The position numbers and the translations under genes are program-made. Positions 31,298 to 41,194 of a stretch of DNA of 64,000 nt are shown here, piece by piece (the stretch's first letter is position 1; every line of letters begins with the position of its first letter). The notes beneath the pieces are model-generated. The model worked only from the letters and a program-made list of their open reading frames with translations. It was not told the DNA's origin and made no database searches. The DNA is from Piscirickettsiaceae bacterium (GTDB taxonomy: Bacteria > Pseudomonadota > Gammaproteobacteria > Nitrosococcales > Methylophagaceae), in NCBI GenBank assembly GCA_013215825.1, contig JABSQN010000004.1:310001-374000 (forward strand). The letters are read 5' to 3'.

Positions 31298-34098
31298 TAG
31301 ACGAACTCGCGCTTCTCGCCTTCGCCATCGACATTTTCAATACAGCGATTGCATAGTTCAGGATGCTTTTCATCCTTACCAACTTCTGGTGTTTGATGCC
31401 AACAGCGATCACAACGTGCATTTTCTGATGGTGTTAATACTAATGACAAACCTGATACTGAGCTTTCAATTGCATTGGCTGGTTTATCACTCATAGCTAA
31501 CAAGTTCGCACTTGATGTAATAAGTACAAATTTCAGCTCATCACCCAAAGCATGTAATGTTTCAAACAAATCTGCATCAGCATAAAGTGTGACATCTGCC
31601 GTTAAACCGCCTTTAATCTTGCCATCAGCACGTAAGATTTCAAGCTCTTTCGACACTGCATCACGGATATTAAACACTTGTTCCCAGAATGTATTATCAA
31701 ATTGAGAATCTTCTGCTAGGGGTGTTAAGCCTTGATACCACTCATTCAAAAACACCGATTCATTATGCTCACCCGGCAAGTGATCCCATAACTCATCAGC
31801 GGTAAAGCTAAGAATAGGTGCCATCCAACGCGTTAGAGCTTCAATAATATGATACATCGCAGTTTGACTAGAACGTCGAGCGGGGCTATTCGCTTGCATA
31901 GTATATTGGCGATCTTTAGTAATATCTAAATACAAGCTACCCATTTCCTGAGCACAGAAATTATGGATCTTCTGATAAATCACATGGAAGTTATACGTTT
32001 CATAAGCGTCTAAAATATCTTGCTGACATTGATAAGCACGATCAACTGCCCACAAATCTAATGGCAACATGTCTTTTACATCAACTAAATCTGTTGTTGG
32101 ATCAAAATCAAATAAGTTCGATAGCAAATAACGCGATGTATTACGAATACGACGGTATGAATCAGCAGTACGTTTTAATATCTCATCCGACACACTCATT
32201 TCAGCACTGTAATCAGAAGATGCAGTCCATAATCGAATAATATCGGCACCTAAATTATTCACTACTTTTTGTGGTGCAACCACATTACCAACCGATTTTG
32301 ACATTTTCTTGCCGCTAGCATCAACCACAAAACCATGGGTTAATACCGCTTTATACGGCGCTTTACCTGTTGAAGCGATAGAGGTAATTAAAGAAGATTG
32401 GAACCAACCACGATGTTGATCACTACCTTCTAAATACAAGTCTGCTGGACGTTGCAAGTAGTCACGGCGTGCTAATACGCAAGCATGAGATACGCCCGAA
32501 TCAAACCACACATCTAAGGTATCAGATACTTTGTCATAATCAGCAGCATCATCAGCTAGCCAATCAGCTGTTTCTGATTCAAACCAAGCATCAATGCCCT
32601 GCCCTTCAACTTTCAGAGCAACCTGCTCCATAATAGCTTGGGTATTAGGATGGAGTTCACCGGTTTCTTTATGCACAAATAAAGGAATTGGCACACCCCA
32701 AGTACGTTGACGAGATACACACCAATCTGGGCGACCTTCGACCATACCTTCAATACGTTTTTGACCCCATTCTGGCATCCACTCTGTCTCAGTAATCGCT
32801 TGCAACGCCGCATCACGTAAGCCATTTTGGTCCATGCTGATAAACCATTGCGGTGTGGCACGGAAGATAATTGGACTTTTATGACGCCAGCAGTGTGGGT
32901 AACTATGTTGAATATCAATATGTTTCAACAAAGCACCGTTTTCAATCAATAATTCAATAACATTAGGGTTGGCTTTAAATACAGATTGACCGGCAAAGAT
33001 CTCGGTATCAGGTAAAAACACACCATTTGAACCGACAGGGTTATAGACTTCTAAGTCATATTTTAAACCGACAGTGAAATCGTCTTGACCATGTCCCGGT
33101 GCAGTATGTACTGCGCCCGTACCCGCTTCAGCAGTAACATGATCACCTAAGATAATTGGCACTTGTTTGTCATAGAAAGGATGTTGCAATAACAAACCTT
33201 CAACCGCTTCACCCTTAAATCGAGCAATCACTTCACCCGTCATTTCATAACGATCTAGGGCTGATTCATACAGTGCTTCAGCTAATAATAAGCGTTCATC
33301 ACTTGTTTGAACCACAACATAATCATAAGCAGGATTTAGCGATACCGCTTGGTTAGCAGGTAATGTCCATGGCGTTGTTGTCCAGATAGGCACACTGATT
33401 TTGCCACTACCTGTTGAATTTGTTGCCGCTTCAAACGCCGCCTCATCAACTATTGAAAATCGAACATCAATCGCCGGTGACTTTTTATCTTCATATTCAA
33501 CTTCCGCTTCAGCCAATGCACTGCCACAATCGACACACCAATGAACGGGTTTCACACCTTTGTGTAAATGACCTTGTTTAACAATTTCATTCAAGGTGCG
33601 AATAATATCGGCTTCAAAATTGAAATCCATGGTGAGATAAGGATTATCCCACTCTGCCAGAATACCTAGGCGTTTAAAGTCTTCACGCTGACCATCTACT
33701 TGTTTTTGAGCATAAACACGACATGCCGCACGAAACTCAGCCGCAGTGACTTTTTTGCCCGGTTTACCAATTTTCTTTTCAACATTGAGTTCAATTGGCA
33801 AACCATGACAATCCCAACCCGGTACATACGGCGTATCAAAACCACTTAATGTTTTTGATTTAAGAATAATATCTTTAAGAATTTTATTAACCGCGTGGCC
33901 GATATGAATATTACCATTGGCATACGGAGGACCATCATGCAGGATGAACTTTGGCTTATCCTGACCAATATCGCGCATCTTCTGATATAGGTCATTTTCC
34001 TGCCAACGCTTTAACATCAACGGTTCACGGTTGGGCAAGCCAGCCTTCATTGGAAACTTTGTTGCAGGCAGGTTTAAGGTATGTTTGTAATCAGCCAC
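31297..34098 (-). CDS. ileS: Isoleucyl-tRNA synthetase
   Basis: Class Ia synthetase with CP1 editing domain, 933 residues. HIGH motif in [12 protein letters not shown] near residue 58, editing region [18 protein letters not shown] motif [10 protein letters not shown] (about 602), and a C-terminal zinc site [12 protein letters not shown]...CNRC. It is the E. coli-like bacterial form, not the mupirocin-resistant type. No ribF is found upstream, unlike the usual ribF-ileS-lspA order. Confidence 0.97.
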   Translation of the reverse strand: MADYKHTLNLPATKFPMKAGLPNREPLMLKRWQENDLYQKMRDIGQDKPKFILHDGPPYANGNIHIGHAVNKILKDIILKSKTLSGFDTPYVPGWDCHGLPIELNVEKKIGKPGKKVTAAEFRAACRVYAQKQVDGQREDFKRLGILAEWDNPYLTMDFNFEADIIRTLNEIVKQGHLHKGVKPVHWCVDCGSALAEAEVEYEDKKSPAIDVRFSIVDEAAFEAATNSTGSGKISVPIWTTTPWTLPANQAVSLNPAYDYVVVQTSDERLLLAEALYESALDRYEMTGEVIARFKGEAVEGLLLQHPFYDKQVPIILGDHVTAEAGTGAVHTAPGHGQDDFTVGLKYDLEVYNPVGSNGVFLPDTEIFAGQSVFKANPNVIELLIENGALLKHIDIQHSYPHCWRHKSPIIFRATPQWFISMDQNGLRDAALQAITETEWMPEWGQKRIEGMVEGRPDWCVSRQRTWGVPIPLFVHKETGELHPNTQAIMEQVALKVEGQGIDAWFESETADWLADDAADYDKVSDTLDVWFDSGVSHACVLARRDYLQRPADLYLEGSDQHRGWFQSSLITSIASTGKAPYKAVLTHGFVVDASGKKMSKSVGNVVAPQKVVNNLGADIIRLWTASSDYSAEMSVSDEILKRTADSYRRIRNTSRYLLSNLFDFDPTTDLVDVKDMLPLDLWAVDRAYQCQQDILDAYETYNFHVIYQKIHNFCAQEMGSLYLDITKDRQYTMQANSPARRSSQTAMYHIIEALTRWMAPILSFTADELWDHLPGEHNESVFLNEWYQGLTPLAEDSQFDNTFWEQVFNIRDAVSKELEILRADGKIKGGLTADVTLYADADLFETLHALGDELKFVLITSSANLLAMSDKPANAIESSVSGLSLVLTPSENARCDRCWHQTPEVGKDEKHPELCNRCIENVDGEGEKREFV

Positions 34099-34190
34099 TA
34101 GATCGCTCTTTAGTTAAGGGATTCAAATTAAATCTAAACGGCTAATTATACGGGGTTTTATCATCTATAAATAGATTGAGGGTCTTAAAT

Positions 34191-35543
34191 TTAAGGCTGA
34201 CTATGTGTATCTTGAATAGCCTGAGCTAACTCTTGCTCAATAGCAGGATCAACATACAAAGTATCATCAAGTATTAAACCTGCATCTTGATCGTTATAAA
34301 CTGCCAAGTCCATCTTACCTTCACTTTTCGCAACAATAGTTGATACCACGGCATCACCGGATACATTGACCGCTGTTCTAATCATATCCATCAAGCGATC
34401 AACACCTAATATCAAACCAATACCTTCGATAGGTAGTCCAACTTGAGCAAAGACCATCGATAACATTATCAAACCCACACCTGGCACACCTGCTGTACCA
34501 ATTGATGCTAATACCGACATTAAAATAACAGTGACATATTCCGCAGTACCTAAATTCGCGGCATAAATATTGGCAATAAAGACCGTAGCGACACCTTGCA
34601 TAATTGCCGTGCCATCCATATTAATGGTCGCACCAAAAGGTACGGTGAATGAGGCAACAGAGTTATTAACACCCATACGCTCTGTTACCGCTCTTAATGT
34701 CACGGGGATTGTGGCGTTGGAGCTTGCAGTACTAAATGCAAAGACTTGTACCCCGCGTATTTTTTTAAGAAATAGTCTTGGACTTAAACCTGAAAACAAT
34801 TTCAGTACTAACATCAATGTGACAAATAAATGAAAGAATAATGCACCAACAAGTACCAGCACATAGCCGACTAATTGCCCTAATAATTCCATGCCTAAAT
34901 TTGCCATTGATTTAGCGATAAGGGCAAACACGGCATACGGTGCAACAGCCATAATAATATTGACCATTTTCATCATGATCTCATTAGCTATCTCAGCACC
35001 TTCAATAAAGTTTTGTGCTTTTTTACCCACCATTAACATGCTAATGCCAATCAGTATTGAAAAGAAAATAATCGGCAACATATCGCCATTTGCCATTGCT
35101 TTAATGGGGTTCGACGGAATAATATTAATCAACACATCACTTAATGGCGGCGCTTCTTTGGCAGTGAAATTAGCAGCCGACTCTAAATTCATGCCCTCAC
35201 CAATACCGACACTTATTGCAATTGTCATCGCAACACTAATCGCAATAGCGGTAGTTAACATATACAAGGCAAAGGATTTTGTTCCTACTCGCCCCAGTGT
35301 TTTAAGATTACCAATGCCACAAACACCGCAAATTAACGAAAAGAAAACTAGCGGTACAACTAACATTTTCAAGGCGTTAACAAATAATTTGCCAACAACA
35401 TGAAATACACCATCAACAATATACGTATTAACAAAGCTACCATCTACATTGAGCCCAGCAAGGTTGAAGAACAAACCAATAGCAATACCTAGCCCCATAC
35501 CGATCACAACTTTCATTGTTAAACTGGTTGTCTGTTTATTCAT
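34191..35543 (-). CDS. Dicarboxylate/amino acid:cation symporter (DAACS family)
   Basis: Na+- or H+-coupled uptake of glutamate, aspartate or C4-dicarboxylates through eight spans plus two re-entrant hairpins. The family motifs STASSNATIPVT (HP1) and NMDGTAIMQG (TM7) are intact, as is GVPGVGLIML (HP2). I prefer ATG 35543 (MNKQTTSL) over GTG 35555, which lies on the AAGGG ribosome site. The product has 450 residues. GltP/GltT versus DctA cannot be settled. Confidence 0.9.
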   Translation of the reverse strand: MNKQTTSLTMKVVIGMGLGIAIGLFFNLAGLNVDGSFVNTYIVDGVFHVVGKLFVNALKMLVVPLVFFSLICGVCGIGNLKTLGRVGTKSFALYMLTTAIAISVAMTIAISVGIGEGMNLESAANFTAKEAPPLSDVLINIIPSNPIKAMANGDMLPIIFFSILIGISMLMVGKKAQNFIEGAEIANEIMMKMVNIIMAVAPYAVFALIAKSMANLGMELLGQLVGYVLVLVGALFFHLFVTLMLVLKLFSGLSPRLFLKKIRGVQVFAFSTASSNATIPVTLRAVTERMGVNNSVASFTVPFGATINMDGTAIMQGVATVFIANIYAANLGTAEYVTVILMSVLASIGTAGVPGVGLIMLSMVFAQVGLPIEGIGLILGVDRLMDMIRTAVNVSGDAVVSTIVAKSEGKMDLAVYNDQDAGLILDDTLYVDPAIEQELAQAIQDTHSQP

Positions 35544-35653
35544 CGAATGAAACACCCTTTTATCATATAAAAAACTTAAGCGACTATAGCGTTATTTTAA
35601 GTAAGGTGCAAAATCTAAACTTCATTAATTAACTTTATTTTTCATATTATTAC

Positions 35654-35719
35654 GCGAACTGTCTAATTTGCAGTAAAATGAAAAGTTAATGTAATAAATT
35701 TGATCTGAGAACAGTTCGC
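35654..35719. promoter_or_regulatory. Separated inverted repeat flanking the promoter of the DUF3579 gene
   Basis: GCGAACTGT (35654-35662) and ACAGTTCGC (35711-35719) are exact reverse complements. The second arm ends one base before the ATG at 35721. A possible -10 (TAAAAT, about 35674) lies between them. They may be paired operator half-sites or, if the transcript starts upstream, a hairpin masking the start. Confidence 0.4.
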
Positions 35720-35720
35720 T

Positions 35721-36011
35721 ATGGCAACAACAGGAAAGGTTATTATTCAAGGTATCACCAAGGAAGGCGGTAAGTTTCGACCGAGCGATTGGGCCGAACG
35801 TCTTTGTGGTGCCGTTGCTAGTTATGGTCCAGGTCGCCGCATTATCTTCCACCCTAATGTAAAACTTGCTTCTATGGAAGGTGTTAAATGTGTTGTTATT
35901 GACGCTTCATTAGAAGATAACGATGAAATGTTATTTGATTTCTTAACAGATTTTGCTGATGAGAATAATTTACAAATTTTACGTACCGATACATTTCCAT
36001 TAGCGGAATAG
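35721..36011 (+). CDS. DUF3579 family protein
   Basis: 96-residue soluble protein matching the small beta/gammaproteobacterial DUF3579 family: VIIQGITKEGGKFRPSDWAERLCG at the start and HPNVKLASMEGVKCVVID in the middle. Function is unknown. It stands alone, divergent from the symporter gene. There is no clear Shine-Dalgarno; only GAGA lies upstream of the ATG, within an inverted repeat arm. Confidence 0.85.
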   Translation: MATTGKVIIQGITKEGGKFRPSDWAERLCGAVASYGPGRRIIFHPNVKLASMEGVKCVVIDASLEDNDEMLFDFLTDFADENNLQILRTDTFPLAE

Positions 36012-36078
36012 AGCAACACATTATTTTATATTCCCATTACTAGCATTCACGTTGCAGAACGTTTTAATAAAGCGAGTG

Positions 36079-36250
36079 TCATCCCCATGATAAATGGGTG
36101 AGAAACACATTTAGATGCTATGCACGAGTAACGTGGAGCACACGATGTGCTAAATCAAAACGGGAACCAGCGATAGCAGACTTATTCACAGCCCTTAGAT
36201 TTCCATTTTCATGGGAATGACGAAGCGAAAATCTGCAATTTCAAGTAATT
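36079..36250. repeat. Degenerate GTCAT-CCC / GGGAATGAC intergenic repeat tract
   Basis: The 299-base gap between the DUF3579 and CBS genes holds GTCATCCCCATG (about 36079) and an opposed CATGGGAATGACGAAGCGAA (about 36213). The latter resembles CGGGAATGATGAAATGAA at about 50680, including the CTTCAAG-like downstream part. No coding potential is seen. Confidence 0.5.
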
Positions 36251-36310
36251 TAGGTAAGAACTAAAAAAGCAACTATTAACTACCTTAGTTCTATAATTTA
36301 AGATACTTTC

Positions 36311-36760
36311 TTATTCAGCTTCAGCATCAGGCCAATTTTGAATATAATTTTTCAATAGTTTATTTTCAAACTTCGCTTTTTTAAGTAACTCTTCAACAAT
36401 ATCTGTAATCGATAACATACCTTCTAATTTATCTTTATACACCACAGGTAAATGACGAACATTATGCTCAACCATCATACTCATTACTTCTTCCAATGTA
36501 TTATCTGGCTCACAAATAAAAGGCTCTGGTGTCATCGCATCGATAACAGTTAGGGGAGTCCACATAGCGTGTTTTTCATGCAAAATACGTAATAAATCAC
36601 GCTCAGATAAAATCCCAACTAATTTGTCATTCTCTGTTACAACCAAGGAACCGATATGGTGTTCCATCATCAATGAAACAGCTAAATCAAGTGAATCTGT
36701 AGGTGTTAAACCGATTACCGGCTTCCCTTTGTTTTTAGTAATTGCTCTTACTTTCATCAT
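36311..36760 (-). CDS. CBS-domain pair protein
   Basis: 149 residues forming a Bateman module: first CBS about 12-70 (GLTPTDSLDLAVSLMMEHHIGSLVV, then GILSERDLLRIL), second about 75-130 (PDNTLEEVMSMMVEHNVRHLPVV, then GMLSITDIVEELL). Such proteins bind adenine nucleotides and regulate partners, but no partner domain is fused here. It is a single gene upstream of nothing obvious on its strand. Confidence 0.88.
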   Translation of the reverse strand: MMKVRAITKNKGKPVIGLTPTDSLDLAVSLMMEHHIGSLVVTENDKLVGILSERDLLRILHEKHAMWTPLTVIDAMTPEPFICEPDNTLEEVMSMMVEHNVRHLPVVYKDKLEGMLSITDIVEELLKKAKFENKLLKNYIQNWPDAEAE

Positions 36761-36821
36761 TGCACCTTCTTAATCTGCTTGTATTAGATTTTATCCTGCT
36801 TAAGAATATAGCACACTTTTT

Positions 36822-38396
36822 TTATGTGTGTTCTCGCGTATCTTTAAACTCTATATCGGGCCAACGTTCCATCGTTAAATCTAAATTAACACGCGTCGGT
36901 GCAATATAGGTTAAACCACCCGCACCATCTAAGGCTAAATTCAAGGCTGCTTTTTTCTTAAATTCATCTAGCATTTTTTCATCATCACAATATATCCAAC
37001 GAGCGGTATAGACTTGTACCGGTTCATAGACACAATCAACTTTATATTCACCTTTAAGACGATGAACTACCACATCAAACTGTAGTACACCGATGGCACC
37101 CAAAATCAGATCATTATTTTCTAATGGTCTAAATAGCTGAGTTGCACCCTCTTCACTTAATTGCTGTAGACCTTTTAGCAAAGCTTTCATCTTAAGTGGA
37201 TCTTTTAGACGAACTCGGCGGAATAGTTCAGGAGCAAAGTATGGAATACCTGTAAATTGAAGTTCTTCACCTTCTGTAAAGGTATCACCAATTTGAATCG
37301 TGCCGTGATTATGCAAACCTAAAATATCACCCGGCCATGCTTCTTCAGCTTGTGCACGCTCTGCCGCCATAAAGGTAACTGCATTAGCAATGACCATACT
37401 TTTACCTGTTCGCGCCTGATAGAGCTTCATGCCTTTTTTATATTGGCCTGAACATACCCGTAAAAATGCAATCCGATCTCGATGTTTCGGATCCATATTC
37501 GCTTGGATCTTAAACACAAAGCCAGTGAAGAACTCTTCTGCGGAATCAACATGACGTTTTTTTGTTGCTCGTCCTTGTGGTGCAGGAGCGATTTCGACAA
37601 ATTCATCCATTAATTCAGTAATACCGAAATTATTCATCGCACTACCAAAAAATACCGGTGATAACTCGCCGGCCAGAAAAGCCTCATGATCATATTCATG
37701 ACTCGCACCGCGCACTAATTCAATCTCTTCACGAAACTCTGTAATCAAGTCACCAAATAATTCATCTAAACGTGGATTATCTAAACCTTCAATGATCTCA
37801 CCCACTTGATCACTGTGCGGTTCAAATAAATGCACACTGTCTTTAGCAAGATGGAAGATACCTTTGAATGATTTCCCCATGCCAATCGGCCATGTTATTG
37901 GCGCGCATTTTATTTTAAGAATTGATTCAACTTCATCCAAAATATCAATCGGATCACGACCTTCCCGATCCATTTTATTGATAAAGGTTAATATCGGTGT
38001 ATCACGCAGGCGACAGACTTCCATCAATTTAACCGTACGTTGCTCAACACCTTTGGCAATATCAATCACCATTAATGCCGAATCCACAGCGGTTAAAGTT
38101 CGATAGGTATCTTCCGAGAAATCAGCATGGCCGGGGGTATCTAAAAGGTTAACAACTCGACCTTTATGCTCAAACTGCATCACCGAGGATGTTACCGAAA
38201 TACCACGCTCTTTCTCCATTTCCATCCAATCAGATGTGGCATGGCGATCCGTTTTACGTGATTTAACACTACCCGCGGTTTGAATCTTGCCACTAAAGAG
38301 CAATAACTTTTCAGTCAGTGTTGTTTTACCTGCATCAGGATGCGAAATTATCGCAAACGTGCGTCGTTTATCGATTTCTGCTGTTAACTCGGCCAT
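36822..38396 (-). CDS. prfC: Peptide chain release factor 3
   Basis: GTPase that recycles RF1/RF2 after termination. 524 residues: P-loop [31 protein letters not shown] switch, [26 protein letters not shown], and the RF3-specific C-terminal domain [14 protein letters not shown]. Length is normal. Confidence 0.97.
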   Translation of the reverse strand: MAELTAEIDKRRTFAIISHPDAGKTTLTEKLLLFSGKIQTAGSVKSRKTDRHATSDWMEMEKERGISVTSSVMQFEHKGRVVNLLDTPGHADFSEDTYRTLTAVDSALMVIDIAKGVEQRTVKLMEVCRLRDTPILTFINKMDREGRDPIDILDEVESILKIKCAPITWPIGMGKSFKGIFHLAKDSVHLFEPHSDQVGEIIEGLDNPRLDELFGDLITEFREEIELVRGASHEYDHEAFLAGELSPVFFGSAMNNFGITELMDEFVEIAPAPQGRATKKRHVDSAEEFFTGFVFKIQANMDPKHRDRIAFLRVCSGQYKKGMKLYQARTGKSMVIANAVTFMAAERAQAEEAWPGDILGLHNHGTIQIGDTFTEGEELQFTGIPYFAPELFRRVRLKDPLKMKALLKGLQQLSEEGATQLFRPLENNDLILGAIGVLQFDVVVHRLKGEYKVDCVYEPVQVYTARWIYCDDEKMLDEFKKKAALNLALDGAGGLTYIAPTRVNLDLTMERWPDIEFKDTREHT

Positions 38397-38474
38397 GTGT
38401 TGATTTTTAATGACGAAAAACCGCCTATTCTACAGCACTCACTACTTTTATACTTGTGACCATGACATAAAACC

Positions 38475-39551
38475 CTATGAATCCATCAGGTGAATAGCCT
38501 CAGAAAGTAGTGATACCGTAATTGTTTCGCCTATTTTCAAATTATTGCGAATCGCAACATGTTCAGGTAAGTCCATTTGCAATGAACTATTATCAGCTTG
38601 CTCAATACGCATAAATACGGTGGTGATGCCCCGTAATGTCACCATCTCTTGAATAACGCCTGTGACTGGGTTTTCATGTTCACCATTAGAAGGTCGTACA
38701 CGCTGATGCAATAACACTTTACTGGGTGATAAAGTCCAATATATGTCCTGTTCGATAAAGTCAAAGGTATTACTAACGTCAAAGTAATACTCATGCCAAG
38801 CTAGTTTAAGTTGACCTTGATCTTGCACTAAGCGAGCCGTATGTAAATTTCTCACATCAACTTGTCTTGCTATTGATGAATTATTAGGGCGATATAACAC
38901 CTGTTCTGGTGACCCTTGCTGCAAGGTAATGCCTTGATGAATAACACATAAATTATCCGCTAACATAGCGGCTTCATCTAAATCATGGGTGACTAAGACA
39001 ATTGGCATATCCAACTCACGACGAAGTGTATTTAATTCGAGATACAATTTTCGCCTTGTTACCTTATCAACCGCCGAAAAAGGTTCATCCAGTAACAATA
39101 CTTCTGGTTGCCTTGCTAATGCCCGAGCAATTGCGACCCGTTGTTGCTGACCGCCCGATAATTGATGTGGATAACGTTGTTCTAAGCCCGATAAATTCAC
39201 TTGTTCTAATAATCGTTCGCTTTGCTTTTGTAGATTATTTTTATCCACATCTAATGCCAGTTTAATATTCTCAATCACAGTTAAATGTGGAAACAAGGCA
39301 TAGTTCTGAAATACCATTCCCACCTGACGCTGTTGCGGTGTTTGATTTATCTGAGCATCGCTATCAAACCATGTCTGACCTTTACAAGATATGATTCCGA
39401 CATTGGGCGATTGCAATCCAGCAATACAGCGTAATACCGTCGATTTACCCGCACCAGAGGGCCCAACTAAAGCAAGTATTTCACCCTTTTCACATGTAAA
39501 TTCAACATCAAGCGGGGCTGGTCGTGTTTGTTGTAATGTTACCAGTAACAT
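38475..39551 (-). CDS. modC: Molybdate ABC transporter ATPase ModC
   Basis: Energises molybdate import. 358 residues: Walker A GPSGAGKST, Q-loop in VFQNYALFPHL, signature LSGGQQQRVAIARAL and Walker B VLLLDEPFSAVD. A C-terminal Mop/TOBE-type molybdate-binding region (about 290-355) contains EMVTLRGITTVFMRIE. It starts one base after modB ends. Confidence 0.94.
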   Translation of the reverse strand: MLLVTLQQTRPAPLDVEFTCEKGEILALVGPSGAGKSTVLRCIAGLQSPNVGIISCKGQTWFDSDAQINQTPQQRQVGMVFQNYALFPHLTVIENIKLALDVDKNNLQKQSERLLEQVNLSGLEQRYPHQLSGGQQQRVAIARALARQPEVLLLDEPFSAVDKVTRRKLYLELNTLRRELDMPIVLVTHDLDEAAMLADNLCVIHQGITLQQGSPEQVLYRPNNSSIARQVDVRNLHTARLVQDQGQLKLAWHEYYFDVSNTFDFIEQDIYWTLSPSKVLLHQRVRPSNGEHENPVTGVIQEMVTLRGITTVFMRIEQADNSSLQMDLPEHVAIRNNLKIGETITVSLLSEAIHLMDS

Positions 39552-40223
39552 TTACAAACCTACCACGCGTGAGTGTTTGCGATTAAAGGTATAGACAATC
39601 GTAATGGTCACTAGCGCAATGGCTAATAAAATAAGAGACATAGTCTGTGCTTGTTGATGGTTGAAAGACAAGACACTGTCATAAATAGCAATAGATAAAG
39701 TACGTGTCTCACCTGCAATATTGCCGCCAATCATCAATACCACACCAAACTCGCCTAATGTATGTGAAAAACTTAATACCATCGCCGTAATAATGCCTGG
39801 CCATGCTAGGGGTAATTCTATTTTAAAAAATGTTTTCCATTTTGATAATCCACTACACCATGCGGCTTCACGGATTTCAGGTGCAATACTTTCAAGTGAA
39901 CGCAACATAGGTTGTACTGCAAACGGTAAACTGTAAATAATAGATGCGAACCACAAACCAACAAATGAAAATGTCAGAGACTGTCCGGTCAAACTAACAA
40001 ACAAACCGCCTAAGAAGCTATTGCTATCCATGCCTACTAATAAGAAATAGCCAAGAACTGTCGGTGGCAGTACCAGCGGTAAGGTAATAATAGCTTCAAT
40101 AAATCCTCGGCCAATAAACCGTGTTTTAGCTAAGAAATAGGCAATGGCTAATCCGATAGGTAACAAACTCAGACACGTGAGTAATGCTAAGCTCATTGAA
40201 ACTTGAAATGCCTGCCAATCCAC
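39552..40223 (-). CDS. modB: Molybdate ABC transporter permease ModB
   Basis: 223 residues with about five spans and the EAA cytoplasmic loop EAAWCSGLSKWKTFFKIELPLAWPGI. The ModB-typical SHTLGEFGVVLMIGGNIAGETRT lies near the C-terminus. It overlaps modA by one base. Confidence 0.95.
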   Translation of the reverse strand: MDWQAFQVSMSLALLTCLSLLPIGLAIAYFLAKTRFIGRGFIEAIITLPLVLPPTVLGYFLLVGMDSNSFLGGLFVSLTGQSLTFSFVGLWFASIIYSLPFAVQPMLRSLESIAPEIREAAWCSGLSKWKTFFKIELPLAWPGIITAMVLSFSHTLGEFGVVLMIGGNIAGETRTLSIAIYDSVLSFNHQQAQTMSLILLAIALVTITIVYTFNRKHSRVVGL

Positions 40224-40990
40224 TATGTATTGACCTCGACTAAAAACCCATTTTCAATCAATATATTCTGTGCTGATTTGGTTTGAATAAAGTCCAAAAA
40301 CAACTGACCAACAACCGACGTCATACGTAATAAAACGGCTTGTTGTTGCAGTGTAATATCTAATTTAATAAAACGACCCAATGAAGAAAACTGCGGTTGA
40401 ATAATGAAGCTATACGGCACAAATCCAGCATCAACCCCAGTCGATAATGAAAACTGCATGACTTGTGATGCATTCTCAGCCACAATCAAATAAGGTTGAA
40501 TTTTCTGCCAAATACCCGCTTGCTCTAAACTCAGTTTTGCAGCTTGCCCATAAGGTGCATGTTGTGGATTTGCTATGGCGACTTTATTTAGCTCACCAAG
40601 ACTCAACGCTATTTTGAGACTTTCAAGCCCATCATTAATAATTAAATTTGAGCCCTTGGCTGCAAATAAAGCCAGTTGTGATTGTGCATAATTAATTACC
40701 GTACCTTGCGTCAGGTTTTCATTAATAAGCAGCTGAATATAACGAGGTTCTGCCGAAAAAAACAACGAAAATGGTGCGCCATGTTGGATCTGAGTTGTTA
40801 ATGTCCCAGATGCGGCATAGGACACTGAAATATGATGCTCGGACTGTTGTTCAAACTCTTCAATTAATTCTGGTAATACAAAACGTAAATTACTTGCAGC
40901 GGCGATATGGATATTATCAGCGTGAACTTGTATCGCACTAACAAGCACTAACAAGCCAATAACGTAATTAAGAAATCTCATAGCCCACAT
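40223..40990 (-). CDS. modA: Molybdate-binding periplasmic protein ModA
   Basis: 255 residues: signal peptide ending IQVHA, then AAASNLRFVLPELIEEFEQQS, SYAASGTLTTQIQHGAP (ligand Ser residues) and FFSAEP. Two ATGs are possible, 40990 and 40981; the second gives a cleaner signal peptide and has GAGA at better spacing. A terminator hairpin ends only ten bases upstream, so the promoter arrangement is unclear. No ModE-like box is seen. Confidence 0.93.
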   Translation of the reverse strand: MWAMRFLNYVIGLLVLVSAIQVHADNIHIAAASNLRFVLPELIEEFEQQSEHHISVSYAASGTLTTQIQHGAPFSLFFSAEPRYIQLLINENLTQGTVINYAQSQLALFAAKGSNLIINDGLESLKIALSLGELNKVAIANPQHAPYGQAAKLSLEQAGIWQKIQPYLIVAENASQVMQFSLSTGVDAGFVPYSFIIQPQFSSLGRFIKLDITLQQQAVLLRMTSVVGQLFLDFIQTKSAQNILIENGFLVEVNT

Positions 40991-41000
40991 TCTCTCACAA

Positions 41001-41025
41001 AAAAGCCCCGATAAACGGGGCTTTT
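41001..41025 (-). terminator. Terminator after pnp, just upstream of modA
   Basis: AAAAGCCCCG (41001-41010) pairs with CGGGGCTTTT (41016-41025) over loop ATAAA; on the minus strand a six-T tract follows. It lies between pnp (170 bases upstream) and modA (10 bases downstream). Confidence 0.9.
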
Positions 41026-41053
41026 AGGTTTAGCTAGATAAAACTAACTATTT

Positions 41054-41190
41054 GATACTTTGTACGATAAGTATTTTTTATCAGGGTAAGGCAAAAACAA
41101 TCTAAGAAGCGCAGTGTACATTAGTACATGAGCATTTTTATATTATTTTTAACGACTCCATAGTGAAAAAGACGACTCGTATTAAGATAT
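41054..41190 (+). repeat. ERIC-like intergenic repeat, copy B
   Basis: About 135 bases aligning end to end with copy A (43369-43503). The ends AGTATTTTTTATCA and AAAGACGACTCGT correspond to AGTGTTTTTTGTCA and AAAGACGACTCGT in A. The core is TGTACATTAGTACA where A has TTTACTAATGTAAA, a paired change that keeps the palindrome. Confidence 0.87.
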
Positions 41191-41194
41191 CAAA

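Noticed and set aside
36822-38396. RF3-like gene as a tetracycline-resistance protein
   Set aside because: The G domain and C-terminal region match RF3, and the length is that of PrfC.
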